This document shows, one piece after another, positions 25,570 to 35,114 of a stretch of 64,000 nt of DNA. Below the pieces are notes generated by a model that made no database searches, was not told the origin of the DNA, and worked only from the letters and a program-made list of their open reading frames with translations. A program made the translations under genes and the position numbers. The stretch is from JABMNT01 sp048262255 (GTDB lineage Bacteria > Pseudomonadota > Alphaproteobacteria > Rhodospirillales > Casp-alpha2): the NCBI GenBank assembly GCA_048262255.1, contig JBLXFH010000001.1, positions 62,001-126,000 on the forward strand, read 5' to 3'. The first letter of the stretch is position 1. The number at the start of each line of letters is the position of its first letter.

Positions 25570-26412
25570 TTAAAGATAGTTTTCAAGACTGGTCGGATCA
25601 CCGAAGGTTTCTCCATCACCGGGAAACTCTCCAAACGGATCGGCCACCGCAGCCGCCTCCGCAGCCGCCAGAGCGGCTTTCTCGACTTCGGTGATCATGC
25701 TTTTCACATTGGGTTCCGGTTTTGCGCGCGGCTCCTTTACCGTCAACAATCCATCATCCAGCAATAAACGGCCATGTCCAAGGCGCTCGACCACCTGCAT
25801 ATTGTGGGTGGCGATGATCACGGTCGTTCCAAGACGGTTGAGTTCCTCAAACAGATGCATCAGACGAAACCCCATGACATCATCGACGTTACCGGTCGGT
25901 TCATCAGCCAGAAGCAGGCGTGGGCGGGCGATAATGGCGCGGGCAATAGAAACCCGTTGCTGCTGTCCGCCGGACAGGGTTGGCGGCCGGGCCTGCATAT
26001 GTGATTCCAGCCCAACCCAGCTCAACAATTCAGTAACGTGTTTTTTGACGACGCTTTCCCGGGCTCCGGCAACACGTAGCGGCAGCGCCACATTATCAAA
26101 CGCCGAGAGGTGGCTAAGCAATCGAAACTCCTGAAAAACCACGCCAACCCGACGCCGCAACGCCGGTAAATCCTGACGCGCGGTGACAGCAATGTCGTGA
26201 CCAAACAGGGAAATCAACCCGCGCGACGGTTTCAAAGCCAGATAAATCAGTTTCAGCAGAGACGATTTACCCGCCCCGCTTTCACCGATCAAAAAATGGA
26301 AAGACCCCTTGGGCAGCGAAAAACTCACATCCTTCAACACCTCCGGCCCCAAACCGTAGCGCAATCCGACGTTCTCGAACCGGACGATCGTCTCGTCAGA
26401 TGCTGAATTCAC
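25570..26412 (-). CDS. ftsE: Cell division ATPase FtsE
   Basis: FtsE is the ABC ATPase of the FtsEX complex. Walker A (IGESGAGKSSLLKLI, residues about 36-50), Q-loop region VGVVFQEFRLLSH, signature LSGGQQQRVSIARAI and Walker B RLLLADEPTGNVDD are complete, with the H-loop in IIATHNMQVV. The body is a normal 220 residues. It carries an extra C-terminal tail of about 60 residues, rich in Ala and Glu (EVEKAALAAAEAAAVADPFGEF), which typical FtsE lacks. It begins with GTG at 26412. It is first in the operon, divergent from a zinc-ribbon gene across a 316-base gap. Confidence 0.94.
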   Translation of the reverse strand: MNSASDETIVRFENVGLRYGLGPEVLKDVSFSLPKGSFHFLIGESGAGKSSLLKLIYLALKPSRGLISLFGHDIAVTARQDLPALRRRVGVVFQEFRLLSHLSAFDNVALPLRVAGARESVVKKHVTELLSWVGLESHMQARPPTLSGGQQQRVSIARAIIARPRLLLADEPTGNVDDVMGFRLMHLFEELNRLGTTVIIATHNMQVVERLGHGRLLLDDGLLTVKEPRAKPEPNVKSMITEVEKAALAAAEAAAVADPFGEFPGDGETFGDPTSLENYL

Positions 26413-26642
26413 TTACCTTGCACTCCTGCTCAGCATTTTACCAAAGACAAAACAATGCCACGCCTGCCCGTCTCCGTCCAGTGCGCGCGGGATTGCCAAT
26501 TGCCGGGGAATCATGCCTTTTTAAAGTAGCAGCAAAGACCTCCATATGAAGCGTCTCCCTGCGCCAAAGCTGCAGGAAATGTAATCAAATTAAGCCAAGC
26601 TTATGTTTTTGCTTCATAATATGTTAATTCCATGGCATCTAT

Positions 26643-26672
26643 AAGCGATCAGGGGATCACGGGGGATCGCTT
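26643..26672. repeat. Inverted repeat overlapping a promoter
   Basis: Perfect 8-base arms (AAGCGATC and GATCGCTT) with a 14-base spacer. It touches the -35 hexamer of the predicted promoter for the DUF3426 gene, which is where a repressor or activator site would be expected. Confidence 0.4.
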
Positions 26673-26699
26673 GCGCTGATACCAGTAAGACCCTATAAA
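26671..26699 (+). promoter_or_regulatory. Candidate promoter of the zinc-ribbon/DUF3426 gene
   Basis: TTGCGC at 26671-26676 and TATAAA at 26694-26699 with an ideal 17-base spacer. The -10 matches five of six and the -35 four of six consensus bases. It would give a leader of about 23 bases before the ATG at 26729. Confidence 0.5.
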
Positions 26700-26728
26700 T
26701 GTTGAAACATTAACATGGCCTACCGTGT

Positions 26729-27889
26729 ATGATCATTACCTGTCCCAATTGTTTGATGCGTTACAATGTCAATCCGGCCGCAATCGGTGCCGGCAAACAA
26801 ACGCGTTGCTCCAATTGCGGGCATAGCTGGTTTCAACAACCCGTTTCTTCGGCGCCCCCAGCCTTCGCGGGCCAACAACCCGCTCCACAGGCCTATCCGC
26901 AACCGCAATATCCACAGCAGGGCTATCCGCCACCACCATCTGGATATCCGCAATACCCCGGATACCCGCCTCCACCAACGGGTTATCCACCACCCCCAGG
27001 CTATCCCGGATCACCCTATCCGCCACCGCAACAACCCGCTCCGCAGGCCCCGGAACTCGCACCTGCTCCGGCCCCTCAGCCGGAACCCATGCCCGCACCG
27101 GAGCCGGAACCGCTCCCTGAGCCAGAACCTCTTCCTGAGCCGGAGCCTCTTCCGGAGCCCGAACCAATGCCTGAACCGGAACCCGAGCCGGAGCCCGAGG
27201 CGGAGGCTGTCGCTGAACCCGAAGCGGAAACTGAAGACGACGACATCGGTGGTTTGTCAGCCCAGGAACTGGATGAAATGTTCGGCGACGATGAGCCGGA
27301 AGCCTTCCAGTCGATTGTTACCCCCGAAGACGACGATGACGATGAGGACTTGAACCCGGATGACATTCCCGAGCCGGACCCCATTCCTCAGGTTTTCACT
27401 GCCGATGATGATGATACCGAACCGCAGCCCCGCAGGATCGGCCGGATTATCGCTATTTCCAGTGCCGTGCTGCTTCTTGTTATCCTTGGAGCCGGTTTCT
27501 TTTTGAAATCACAAATTGTCAGTATGGTTCCGGCTGCGGCTGGTATTTATGAAATGATCGGCATCGGCGGCGAAAAATTTGGAGCTGGCCTGCAAATTAA
27601 CAACGTCAAATCGGATTACGAGACGGAACAAGGATTGGAAATTCTGGTCGTCCGCGGTTCTGTTGCCAACATTTCCGATGTTGAACGCACCGTCCCGGTC
27701 ATTCAGGTTGATTTGTACGACGCCGATGGCCATTCCATTCAAAAGGCCGAGGCTGTACCTGTGCGCAACAAGCTTGATGCCGGCCAAGATGTCCGGTTCA
27801 AGGCGAGATTGGTTGAGCCGTCACCCCTGGCCCGCAGCATTGAAGTCACCTTCAAAAACCCGGAAGACGCGGAAGCAGAAGCCCAGTAA
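26729..27889 (+). CDS. MJ0042 zinc-ribbon, proline-rich, DUF3426 membrane protein
   Basis: The protein starts with an MJ0042 zinc ribbon: ITCPNCLMRYNVNPAAIGAG and CSNCGHSW, four cysteines in two pairs. Residues about 45-105 are a Pro/Tyr/Gln-rich spacer (YPPPPSGYPQYPGYPPPP). Residues about 107-165 are Pro-Glu repeats, then an acidic region with several DDD clusters. A single transmembrane helix follows (IIAISSAVLLLVILGAGFF, residues about 233-255), and a C-terminal DUF3426 beta domain (GLEILVVRGSVANISDVERTVPVIQVDLYD). The ribbon side would face the cytoplasm and the DUF3426 domain the periplasm. The gene is divergent from ftsE, a common alphaproteobacterial setting. Function unknown; possibly an envelope or divisome scaffold. 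Confidence 0.85.
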   Translation: MIITCPNCLMRYNVNPAAIGAGKQTRCSNCGHSWFQQPVSSAPPAFAGQQPAPQAYPQPQYPQQGYPPPPSGYPQYPGYPPPPTGYPPPPGYPGSPYPPPQQPAPQAPELAPAPAPQPEPMPAPEPEPLPEPEPLPEPEPLPEPEPMPEPEPEPEPEAEAVAEPEAETEDDDIGGLSAQELDEMFGDDEPEAFQSIVTPEDDDDDEDLNPDDIPEPDPIPQVFTADDDDTEPQPRRIGRIIAISSAVLLLVILGAGFFLKSQIVSMVPAAAGIYEMIGIGGEKFGAGLQINNVKSDYETEQGLEILVVRGSVANISDVERTVPVIQVDLYDADGHSIQKAEAVPVRNKLDAGQDVRFKARLVEPSPLARSIEVTFKNPEDAEAEAQ

Positions 27890-27924
27890 ATCTCTGGGCG
27901 CTCAAGCCGAAGTGCTCCGCCCGT

Positions 27925-30714
27925 TTATCCGCTGTTGCGCAAACCCGCCGCAATTCCATTAATCGTCAACTGAATGCCACGCAGGACTTTCGGGTCCTCT
28001 GAAGCCTTGCGGTACAATTTGAGCATTTCCACCTGGATATGGTTCATGGGATCCAGATAGGGGAAGCGGTTTTGGATGGACCGGTCGAGCAGCGGGTTGG
28101 CCTGCAACAGTTTTTCATTCCCGGAAATTTTTAACAGGACATCTATCGAGGTATGCCATTCATCACGAATGCGGCTGAAAATTTTATGGCGCAGCACCTC
28201 ATCCTCAACCAAAGCCGCATATCGGGAGGCAATCGCAATCGAGCTTTTCGCCAGAACCATATCCATGTTGGACAACTGGGTGCGGAAAAACGGCCACTCC
28301 CGATACATCTTTTGAAGGTGTGCCATGCCCAAATCCGGATTGTCTGTCAGCCATTTTTCGACCGCAGACCCGATGCCGTACCAGCCGGGAAGCATCAGGC
28401 GACACTGCGCCCAGCTGAAGACCCACGGGATCGCCCGCAAATCCTCAATACGCCCTGTCTGTTTGCGCGACGCCGGACGTGAGCCGATATTCAGACTTGA
28501 AATTTCACTGATAACCGTTGAAGCCCAAAAATATTTCTCGAACCCCTCCGTCTCATAGACAAGCCCGCGATAGGCCTTGTAGGCATTGGCCGAAAGTTCT
28601 TCCATCGTTTCCAGAAAAGAAGCTTCGGGCTTGTTTTGCTCAGGATGCAACAAGCTGGCTTCCAGGGTTGCCGCGACCACGGCTTCCAGATTGCGCCGAC
28701 CCAAATCAGGATTGGAATATTTACTGGAGATAATCTCGCCTTGTTCGGTCACGCGAATCTGCCCCTGCACGGCGTTCGCCGGCTGCGCCAGAATGGCTTC
28801 GTAGCTGGGGCCGCCGCCACGGCCAACAGTGCCGCCGCGGCCATGGAACAGACGCAGCTTGATCTGATGGCGCGCAAACAACTCGATCAGACCAATTTCA
28901 GCCTTATAGAGTTCCCACCCCGAGGTCACAAAACCGCCATCCTTGTTGCTGTCGGAATACCCAAGCATGACTTCCTGTACACCGCCAAGGCTATCAATGA
29001 GCGTCCGGTATTCGGGGGTCGAAAAGAGCGCGTCCATAATACCGACACAGTTGCGCAGATCGTCAATGGTCTCGAAAAGCGGCACGATATTCATGACGCA
29101 GCGGCCATCCGGATGAATGAGCCCAACCTGCTTGAGCAACACCGCAAGCTCCAGGATATCCGAAACGGATTCGGTGTTTGAAATAATTGCCGTCGGAATG
29201 ACCCGCTCACCAAAGACATGGTGGGCTTGCGATGCGGCTTCCAGAACCGCCAGTTCCGCAGCCGTTGCCGCCGAATAATCCCAATAGCGGCGGACCAGAG
29301 AACGGGTGCATTTTAATTCGCGAACCAATAGCTCAATGCGCTCGCTTTCCGGTTTTTCCACATAATTAATGCCCGGTTCAACCGCCTCCAGAAGCTCTCC
29401 AATCGTCTGTTCGTGGATGGCCGAGTTTTGCCGTAGGTCAAGGCTCGCCAGATGATATCCAAAACAATCGACGGCCCGCAGCAGATGCCGAAGACGGCCT
29501 TGCGCCAAAGCGCCCGACTTGTTTTCAACCAGCGACTCCCGCACAACATGCAAATCCGCCATGAACGCCTGGGGGGACTCATACGGCTCCTCATTGCCTT
29601 GCGCATAGGGCGATGACGCCGGCACGCCAAAGGATCTAGATGTCGCCGCCAACCGCGCGCAAATTCCACTGATCGCCAAACGATAGGGTTCAAACTTCCG
29701 GTGCGGCGATTTATCCGGCGACGTGTCGGCTAGATCGGACAGGGCCTTAGAGACCTTGACGACACGCGATGAAAGCGACAATTCACCCCGTAACTGGTCC
29801 AGTTCCTGTAAATAGAAAGCAAATGCCTTGGCACAATGCATTTGCAGAGTCTGACGCAGCACATCGGCATTGATGAACGGATGTCCGTCCCGGTCACCAC
29901 CAATCCAACTGCCGATCCGCAGAAATGAGCTCACCGCTTCGCCCGCACCCTCTGGGTCCAGTTCATTCAGACGGTCTTCCAGGTCGGCATAGAATTTCGG
30001 CAATTCCCGGAGGAAGGTATAATCGTAATAAGACAGGCCGTTGCCCACTTCATCGCGGACCGTCATTTTGGATTGCCGCAGCAGATTGGTTTGCCAAACC
30101 GTCAGAACGGACAGCCGCAACTGCTCATCAACAGCATCGCGCTCCGCCGGCGTCAGCCGACCCACGTCGCGTTTGTCCAACAGACAGGCGACTTCCATCT
30201 CATGGCGCATGATACTTTTGCGTCGAACTTCGGTTGGATGGGCGGTCAAGACGGGGCTGACCAGAGCCTCCTTGAAAAAAGCTCTGAGATTGGCTCCAGA
30301 AATGCCTACATCTTCCACATGCGTCAGCGCATTGGCGATGGTGCCCGGTCGTGGCAAATCTCCGGCCAGATCGTGGGCCCTTGAGCGGCGTATGTGGTGC
30401 TGGTCTTCGGCAATGTTGGCGAGATGGGAAAAATAGCTAAAGGCGCGAACCACCTGCACCGCCTGCTCCGGACTCAATCCGTTGAGAACTTCCTCCAGTT
30501 CCTGTTTTGCAGGTTCGTCATCGTCGCGATAAAACCGGATGGAGGTTTGCCGAATGGTTTCAACCACATTAAAAATCCGCTCCCCCTCCTGTTCACGGAC
30601 GGTATCTCCCAGCAAGCGCCCCAACAGGCGAATATCTTCGCGCAGGGCAAAATCCTTGTCACTGGTACCGTTGGTATCGGAGATGTCGGGGGTCGCTGAT
30701 CCTGAGCCGGTCAT
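27925..30714 (-). CDS. ppc: Phosphoenolpyruvate carboxylase
   Basis: Ppc carboxylates PEP with bicarbonate to oxaloacetate, an anaplerotic step that fits the carbon-storage and acetate-assimilation genes nearby. Diagnostic blocks are VLTAHPTEVRRKS with its catalytic His, GSWIGGDRDGHPF, LGYSDSNKDGG, FHGRGGTVGRGGGP and SSKYSNP. The C-terminal end QLTINGIAAGLRNSG reads NSG where most enzymes end NTG, a mild change of a conserved tail. A frame extends to a TTG at 30732; ATG at 30714 gives 929 residues and is preferred. Allosteric regulation cannot be read. It is separated by 87 bases from the DUF4175 gene upstream. Confidence 0.95.
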   Translation of the reverse strand: MTGSGSATPDISDTNGTSDKDFALREDIRLLGRLLGDTVREQEGERIFNVVETIRQTSIRFYRDDDEPAKQELEEVLNGLSPEQAVQVVRAFSYFSHLANIAEDQHHIRRSRAHDLAGDLPRPGTIANALTHVEDVGISGANLRAFFKEALVSPVLTAHPTEVRRKSIMRHEMEVACLLDKRDVGRLTPAERDAVDEQLRLSVLTVWQTNLLRQSKMTVRDEVGNGLSYYDYTFLRELPKFYADLEDRLNELDPEGAGEAVSSFLRIGSWIGGDRDGHPFINADVLRQTLQMHCAKAFAFYLQELDQLRGELSLSSRVVKVSKALSDLADTSPDKSPHRKFEPYRLAISGICARLAATSRSFGVPASSPYAQGNEEPYESPQAFMADLHVVRESLVENKSGALAQGRLRHLLRAVDCFGYHLASLDLRQNSAIHEQTIGELLEAVEPGINYVEKPESERIELLVRELKCTRSLVRRYWDYSAATAAELAVLEAASQAHHVFGERVIPTAIISNTESVSDILELAVLLKQVGLIHPDGRCVMNIVPLFETIDDLRNCVGIMDALFSTPEYRTLIDSLGGVQEVMLGYSDSNKDGGFVTSGWELYKAEIGLIELFARHQIKLRLFHGRGGTVGRGGGPSYEAILAQPANAVQGQIRVTEQGEIISSKYSNPDLGRRNLEAVVAATLEASLLHPEQNKPEASFLETMEELSANAYKAYRGLVYETEGFEKYFWASTVISEISSLNIGSRPASRKQTGRIEDLRAIPWVFSWAQCRLMLPGWYGIGSAVEKWLTDNPDLGMAHLQKMYREWPFFRTQLSNMDMVLAKSSIAIASRYAALVEDEVLRHKIFSRIRDEWHTSIDVLLKISGNEKLLQANPLLDRSIQNRFPYLDPMNHIQVEMLKLYRKASEDPKVLRGIQLTINGIAAGLRNSG

Positions 30715-30801
30715 TTTCGCACATATTCCCAAGTCTTATGAAATTTATTGGTAATAATAGCGAACGCCAGCGGTCCCTTCAAAGATTATTGTGCAGTGCA
30801 G

Positions 30802-33471
30802 CTAAAAGCGGCGCAGCAGTCGGTCGATGTAATCGCGTTCCGGTTTCTCGCGTTTGATATCACCTGACCGACGGTGCAGTTCTTCCATAATCTCACGGGC
30901 CCGGTAGATTTCCCGTTCGCTGGGCACCTTGATGCCGTCATTATCATTGGCAGAGCCAAACTGGTCTTCGCCATTGCGCCGCCCAAAAGGATCGCGGTTT
31001 TCACCGGGGCGCTGGCCCCGTTGGCCGTTCGGCATCATACCGATCCCCATGCCCTGCCCCATACCCTGCATACGCTGCGCCATCTGTTCCGATGCGGACT
31101 CCATAGCCTGACGCAGGTTTTCAAGGGCATCTGCCTGCTGCGGCACGGCACCTGCGCCATCGCCTTCACCAAGAGCCTCCCCCGCCCCTTTCATGGAACG
31201 CTCAGCCTGCCCCAGTTCCGGCGGGATTCCGCCCAGCATTTCATCCATTTGCAACATTAGGCGGCCCAGCTCGCGCCGCAGTTCCGCCTGCTCGCGACTC
31301 ATCCCCTGCATACCCTGCCCCGGCTGCTGGCCCTGTTGACCCGGTTGCATCTGGCCCTGCTGACCCGGTTGCATCTGGTCCTGCTGGCCGGGCTGCATCT
31401 GGCCCTGCTGCTGTTGACCCTGATTTTGTCCATCCCGGTTGGTTTGCGATTCACGGAAGGTCTTGTCCATCAATTCCTGCTGGCGTTGCGACAGGCTGCG
31501 CATATCTTCCATCATCTTGCGGGCTTTCGCCATTGCCGGGTTTTGGCGCGCCATGGCGGTGCCATTTCTGAGGCCATCAAGCATCCGGTTCAATTGCTCA
31601 AGCATGCGTTTCGCCGCATCCATAGCCCCGGTTTTCGCCATTTCGCGGGCCTGATCAACCATGTTTTGCAAATCCATGCTTTCCATGGCTCGGGCATTGG
31701 GATCCATGGGCATTTCAGACAGCCCCTGGCGTTCCATATGTTCCGCCAATGCCGTCATGTATTTATCCAGCGCTTCCTGCAACTCGTCCATCAGGCGTTC
31801 GATTTCCTCGGAAGGTGCATTCTCGCGCATGGCCTTGGCCAGCTTGTCCTGAATTTCACGTAAATCCCGCTCGGCAATGGCAAATTCGCCATCCTCGATT
31901 CGCAGTGCCGTTTCCCAGAGCAAATCCTGAACCGACTCGATCGAGTCTTCGGAACGGTTGTTATAAAGCCGCGACCGGGCGACGGAAATGGCCAGAAAGA
32001 CAATGGTCTCATGGGCAAAATGCGCGGGTCGTTGCATCAGCCCCTGCAGGGTTTCTACCGATTGTTCGACCACGTCCTGAGACGGGTGGTTGAGGTCTTT
32101 GCGAATTTCGACTAGAGCGCGGGCAACCGGGTGGTTAAAGGTGCGGGCTGGCAAAATGGTTTCCAGAGCCTCGCTTCTTCCAATGTTTCCCGCAGAATCC
32201 TGGGCGACCAGTTCTATGGAAACCGTCAACCCCGCCCACCGGTGGGCCGAATGATCCCGCTCACCCTGCCCTTCGGCAATCGTCGTACCATAACCGGAAC
32301 CAGCCATATTAAAGCGGATATGGTTTTTATCGGTTTTCTCCACATCCGGAATTTTGGCGCCGGGGAGCGTGATTTCCGCCCATACATCCTTAACCGCAAA
32401 ATCATCGCGCGCCTCAAACTTCAGTTGCAGGCTGGCCTTACGAGTACGTACCGGCGGTTCCGTAAATTCGACCTCAGGCGGACCGTCAACCCGTATGGCG
32501 ACCGGCCACGCGGCAAGCTGCTGATCGGCAACCCTGAGCTCGATCTGGGTCGCCAGTTCATCCGCCTCAACGATACTTTCCTCAATCCGGAAATCACGGC
32601 TCAGGTCAGAAGCCCCAACACGATTGATTGCAACAGTACGTCCGCCAACACGCAGCTCAGGAACGGCTTTGGCGCCTGTGATCTGGACCAGAACCTGAGA
32701 CCCGACGGGAATCGTCAGCGGCACCTGTTCGGTCAAAGCTCGGGAATTCTCTGCCACCAGTGCTGGATCGGAAAGCTCCATCGGGGCTTCTTTTTTAAAA
32801 AACATCGGGGCCAGACCGGTATAGGCGGGCGGGGTTATCCAGACATCATAATCAACAGAAGTCGCCGCAGCGACGGCGTCCTTTGGCAGAAAAGCGCGTT
32901 CCAGACGGCTCCCCATATCACCGCTGGCAAACGTCAGGGCGACCACCGCCAGCAGCAAAACCGGAAACCGCATCCCAAATTGATCGGTTCTGGCCAGACC
33001 GGGATGGGGTAAGGATGCTTTTAGCTGGGCAATCTGCTGCGCAGCGCGCGCCTGATGGACCTGCCAAAGACGATGCGCCGCTTCATTATCTTCGTAAGGG
33101 CGGGCAGCCGGCGGAACGGGGTGGTCTTCAAGCGTTGTCAGAGGGCGGTGTGCCAGCCCGCTATCGGTTTCGATGCGATTGCGCACGTCCTCGGCGCTGA
33201 CCCGGTAGGATGTCTGGAAAACCCGGCGCACCCGATCCAGAAACAACAGGCCAAAGGCCATCAGCGCCAGCCAATGCGCCCAATACGGCAAGACCGGCAG
33301 AATATCCAGCAATGCGATAGATAAAAAGACAATGGCGACCGTTACACATGGCCATAATCGCCGCCATGCCCGCTCCCAAAGTATTGCCGCCTGCGCCCAG
33401 CCAAACAATCTGCCCAAACGGCTCTGCATTTGAGCCGTTTCCGCATTTTGAATGGGCGCGCGATCATTCAT
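30802..33471 (-). CDS. DUF4175/TIGR02302 large membrane protein
   Basis: An 889-residue protein of the alphaproteobacterial TIGR02302 family. Two adjacent hydrophobic helices near residues 42-62 and 68-80 follow a cytoplasmic N-tail; another segment near 165-180 (FPVLLLAVVALTFAS) adds a third. A periplasmic part includes SVDYDVWITPPAYTGLAP, which looks like an Ig-like segment. The C-terminal 300 residues are helical, Met/Gln-rich and coiled (LMDELQEALDKYMTALAEHMERQ). A low-complexity Met-Gln-Pro-Gly tract of three repeats lies near 31333-31404. Function is unknown; the family is regularly beside lysA and argH. Its ATG overlaps the lysA stop (ATGA), so it is probably translated with lysA. Confidence 0.85.
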   Translation of the reverse strand: MNDRAPIQNAETAQMQSRLGRLFGWAQAAILWERAWRRLWPCVTVAIVFLSIALLDILPVLPYWAHWLALMAFGLLFLDRVRRVFQTSYRVSAEDVRNRIETDSGLAHRPLTTLEDHPVPPAARPYEDNEAAHRLWQVHQARAAQQIAQLKASLPHPGLARTDQFGMRFPVLLLAVVALTFASGDMGSRLERAFLPKDAVAAATSVDYDVWITPPAYTGLAPMFFKKEAPMELSDPALVAENSRALTEQVPLTIPVGSQVLVQITGAKAVPELRVGGRTVAINRVGASDLSRDFRIEESIVEADELATQIELRVADQQLAAWPVAIRVDGPPEVEFTEPPVRTRKASLQLKFEARDDFAVKDVWAEITLPGAKIPDVEKTDKNHIRFNMAGSGYGTTIAEGQGERDHSAHRWAGLTVSIELVAQDSAGNIGRSEALETILPARTFNHPVARALVEIRKDLNHPSQDVVEQSVETLQGLMQRPAHFAHETIVFLAISVARSRLYNNRSEDSIESVQDLLWETALRIEDGEFAIAERDLREIQDKLAKAMRENAPSEEIERLMDELQEALDKYMTALAEHMERQGLSEMPMDPNARAMESMDLQNMVDQAREMAKTGAMDAAKRMLEQLNRMLDGLRNGTAMARQNPAMAKARKMMEDMRSLSQRQQELMDKTFRESQTNRDGQNQGQQQQGQMQPGQQDQMQPGQQGQMQPGQQGQQPGQGMQGMSREQAELRRELGRLMLQMDEMLGGIPPELGQAERSMKGAGEALGEGDGAGAVPQQADALENLRQAMESASEQMAQRMQGMGQGMGIGMMPNGQRGQRPGENRDPFGRRNGEDQFGSANDNDGIKVPSEREIYRAREIMEELHRRSGDIKREKPERDYIDRLLRRF
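31333..31404 (-). repeat. Three 24-base tandem repeats in the DUF4175 gene
   Basis: Three consecutive 24-base units (31333-31356, 31357-31380, 31381-31404) differ by only a few bases. Each encodes the eight-residue motif MQPGQQ(G/D)Q-type repeat in the reading frame of the host gene. The copy number could vary by slippage without a frameshift. Confidence 0.8.
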
Positions 33472-34763
33472 CCATTTTGGCCTATTGCCGCAGATTTGTT
33501 ATCGGCTCCCCAGTCCGGGAAAGATTCCAATGCCATCATATCCTCAACGGTCCAGCGTCTGCGAATTACCGAATACCGATTTCCGCTGACCAGAACCTCA
33601 GGCACCAGCGGTCGGCTATTATAGACAGAAGACATAGTCGCTGCATAGGCCCCCGCCGTCCGGACCGCCAACAAATCTCCGTTACCGAGCAATGCCATTT
33701 CGCGGCCTTTCGCCAGATAATCACCAGACTCACATATAGGTCCGACAATATCCATTTTAAACCTCGGAGCATCAGAATCAGGCTCCAGAACCGGAACGAT
33801 CTTGTGATAGGCATTGTACAGGGTCGGACGAATGAGATCGTTCATGGCGCCGTCAATGATGCAGAATTTGCGCTCGACGCCTTCCTTAATGAAGATCACC
33901 CGGGTCACGAGCAGGCCAGCGTTTCCAGCGATCATGCGCCCCGGTTCGAACGAGATATTGCAGCCGAGATGACCTACCACTTCATGTACCATTTTGCCGT
34001 ACGCGGCGGGGCTTGGGGCCTGCTCGTTTTCGTAAGTAATCCCAAGACCACCACCCAGATCCAGTTGCGTGATGGTATGCCCATCGGAGCGCAGTTCTTC
34101 AACAAAGCTGGCGGCGCGTGCGTAAGCTTCCCGATAAGGCGTCAAATCCGTGAGTTGTGAGCCAATGTGCAAAGCCACACCGGCAATATTCAAACCCGGC
34201 AGTTGCGCGGCGCGTGCATAGACATCGCGGGCCAGAGCGATATCGATCCCAAACTTGTTTTCAGATTTTCCGGTGGTGATTTTTTCATGCGTTTTGGCGT
34301 CCACATTGGGATTGATGCGGATTGCGACCTGAGCGGTTTTACCAAGTTCAACGGCGACGCTTGAAAGCAGTTTCAGTTCGGCTTCCGATTCCGCGTTTAT
34401 CTGGTGAACGCCAGCCAGCAAAGCCGCCCGCAAATCGGATTCGGTTTTTCCAACGCCGGAATAAATAATCTTTTCAGCGTTGATACCCGCAGCAAGTGCC
34501 CGCTCCAGTTCGCCGACGGACACCACATCGGCGCCCGCGCCGAGGCGCGCCAGAACGGCAATCACGGCGATATTCGAGTTGGCCTTGACGGCATAACAAA
34601 TCATCGGGTTCAACGCCGAGACGGCGTCAGCAAACACCTGATAATGACGCTCCAGCGTGGCTTGTGAATAGACATAAAAAGGTGTGCCAACAGCAGCAGC
34701 TATTTCGCGAATAGCAACGTCTTCGGCATACAACTCGCCGTTTCGATAATCAAAATGATCCAT
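33468..34763 (-). CDS. lysA: Diaminopimelate decarboxylase LysA
   Basis: LysA decarboxylates meso-diaminopimelate to lysine using PLP. The fold-type III barrel is recognised from the PLP-lysine in MICYAVKANSN, AGADVVSVGELERALAAG, INPNVDAKTHEKITTGKSENKFG, LHIGSQ and ICESGDYLAKGR. Length from ATG 34763 (431) is usual. A longer frame opens at 34820 but ATG 34763 is preceded by GGAAAGAAC and sits at the expected distance. The upstream neighbour, a small lipoprotein gene, ends 24 bases before it. The gene overlaps the DUF4175 gene at its stop by four bases, so lptM-like, lysA and DUF4175 likely form one unit downstream of argH. Confidence 0.95.
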   Translation of the reverse strand: MDHFDYRNGELYAEDVAIREIAAAVGTPFYVYSQATLERHYQVFADAVSALNPMICYAVKANSNIAVIAVLARLGAGADVVSVGELERALAAGINAEKIIYSGVGKTESDLRAALLAGVHQINAESEAELKLLSSVAVELGKTAQVAIRINPNVDAKTHEKITTGKSENKFGIDIALARDVYARAAQLPGLNIAGVALHIGSQLTDLTPYREAYARAASFVEELRSDGHTITQLDLGGGLGITYENEQAPSPAAYGKMVHEVVGHLGCNISFEPGRMIAGNAGLLVTRVIFIKEGVERKFCIIDGAMNDLIRPTLYNAYHKIVPVLEPDSDAPRFKMDIVGPICESGDYLAKGREMALLGNGDLLAVRTAGAYAATMSSVYNSRPLVPEVLVSGNRYSVIRRRWTVEDMMALESFPDWGADNKSAAIGQNG

Positions 34764-34786
34764 ATGTTCTTTCCGGTTAACTGAGC

Positions 34787-35026
34787 CTATTGGCCGGGGG
34801 GCGTGTTGGGATACTGCCAAAAGCTGTTGGGGTCTGTTGGCGCATAGGTCGGCTGAACCGAAGGTTTCGGAGCTGACTCTTTCGCCTCTAGAGGCGGCAG
34901 GGGTGTTGGGTAAACCGAAGGGAAAACCGAGCCGTCTGGTGAACGTGGTTGTGATTTCACGCCACAGGCGGCGACAGCCAACGCAACGGCAACCACACAG
35001 AATAGATTTACAATCGAATATTTCAT
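34787..35026 (-). CDS. Small LptM/YifL-like lipoprotein
   Basis: From ATG 35026 the product is 79 residues: a signal peptide (YSIVNLFCVVAVALAVAA) ends at a lipobox VAACG, so Cys20 would be lipidated. The rest is Pro-rich and unstructured (PLPPLEAKESAPKPSVQPTYAPTDP). The position between argH and lysA is exactly that of the small LptM-type lipoproteins found in many alphaproteobacteria. Such proteins can aid assembly of the LptD translocon in E. coli; that role here is inferred. An ATG at 35041 would lengthen the signal by five residues. No ribosome site is obvious at either start. Confidence 0.75.
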   Translation of the reverse strand: MKYSIVNLFCVVAVALAVAACGVKSQPRSPDGSVFPSVYPTPLPPLEAKESAPKPSVQPTYAPTDPNSFWQYPNTPPGQ

Positions 35027-35114
35027 TTGCCGGTGTCTCATACGCCCAATGGGAAGTCGTGGATCAATGCCAGATAGCATAGCGCCCAAAATACGGAACG
35101 GGTACCCTTAAAAC

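Larger units (their letters stand above)
26413..26728. other. Divergent intergenic region, ftsE to zinc-ribbon gene
   Basis: These 316 bases have no coding sequence that looks real. An inverted repeat, AAGCGATC at 26643-26650 with GATCGCTT at 26665-26672, overlaps the 5' edge of the promoter proposed at 26671-26699 and could bind a regulator. The ftsE-proximal half is AT-richer and would hold its promoter, but I find no clear match. Confidence 0.4.

Noticed and set aside
26643..26672. Inverted repeat considered as a CRISPR or IS end
   Set aside because: Single copy, no spacers, no transposase; fits an operator or hairpin better.
27076..27384. Ser/Gly-rich minus-strand ORF in the DUF3426 gene
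   Set aside because: Product of the Pro-Glu repeat codons read backward; low-complexity artefact.
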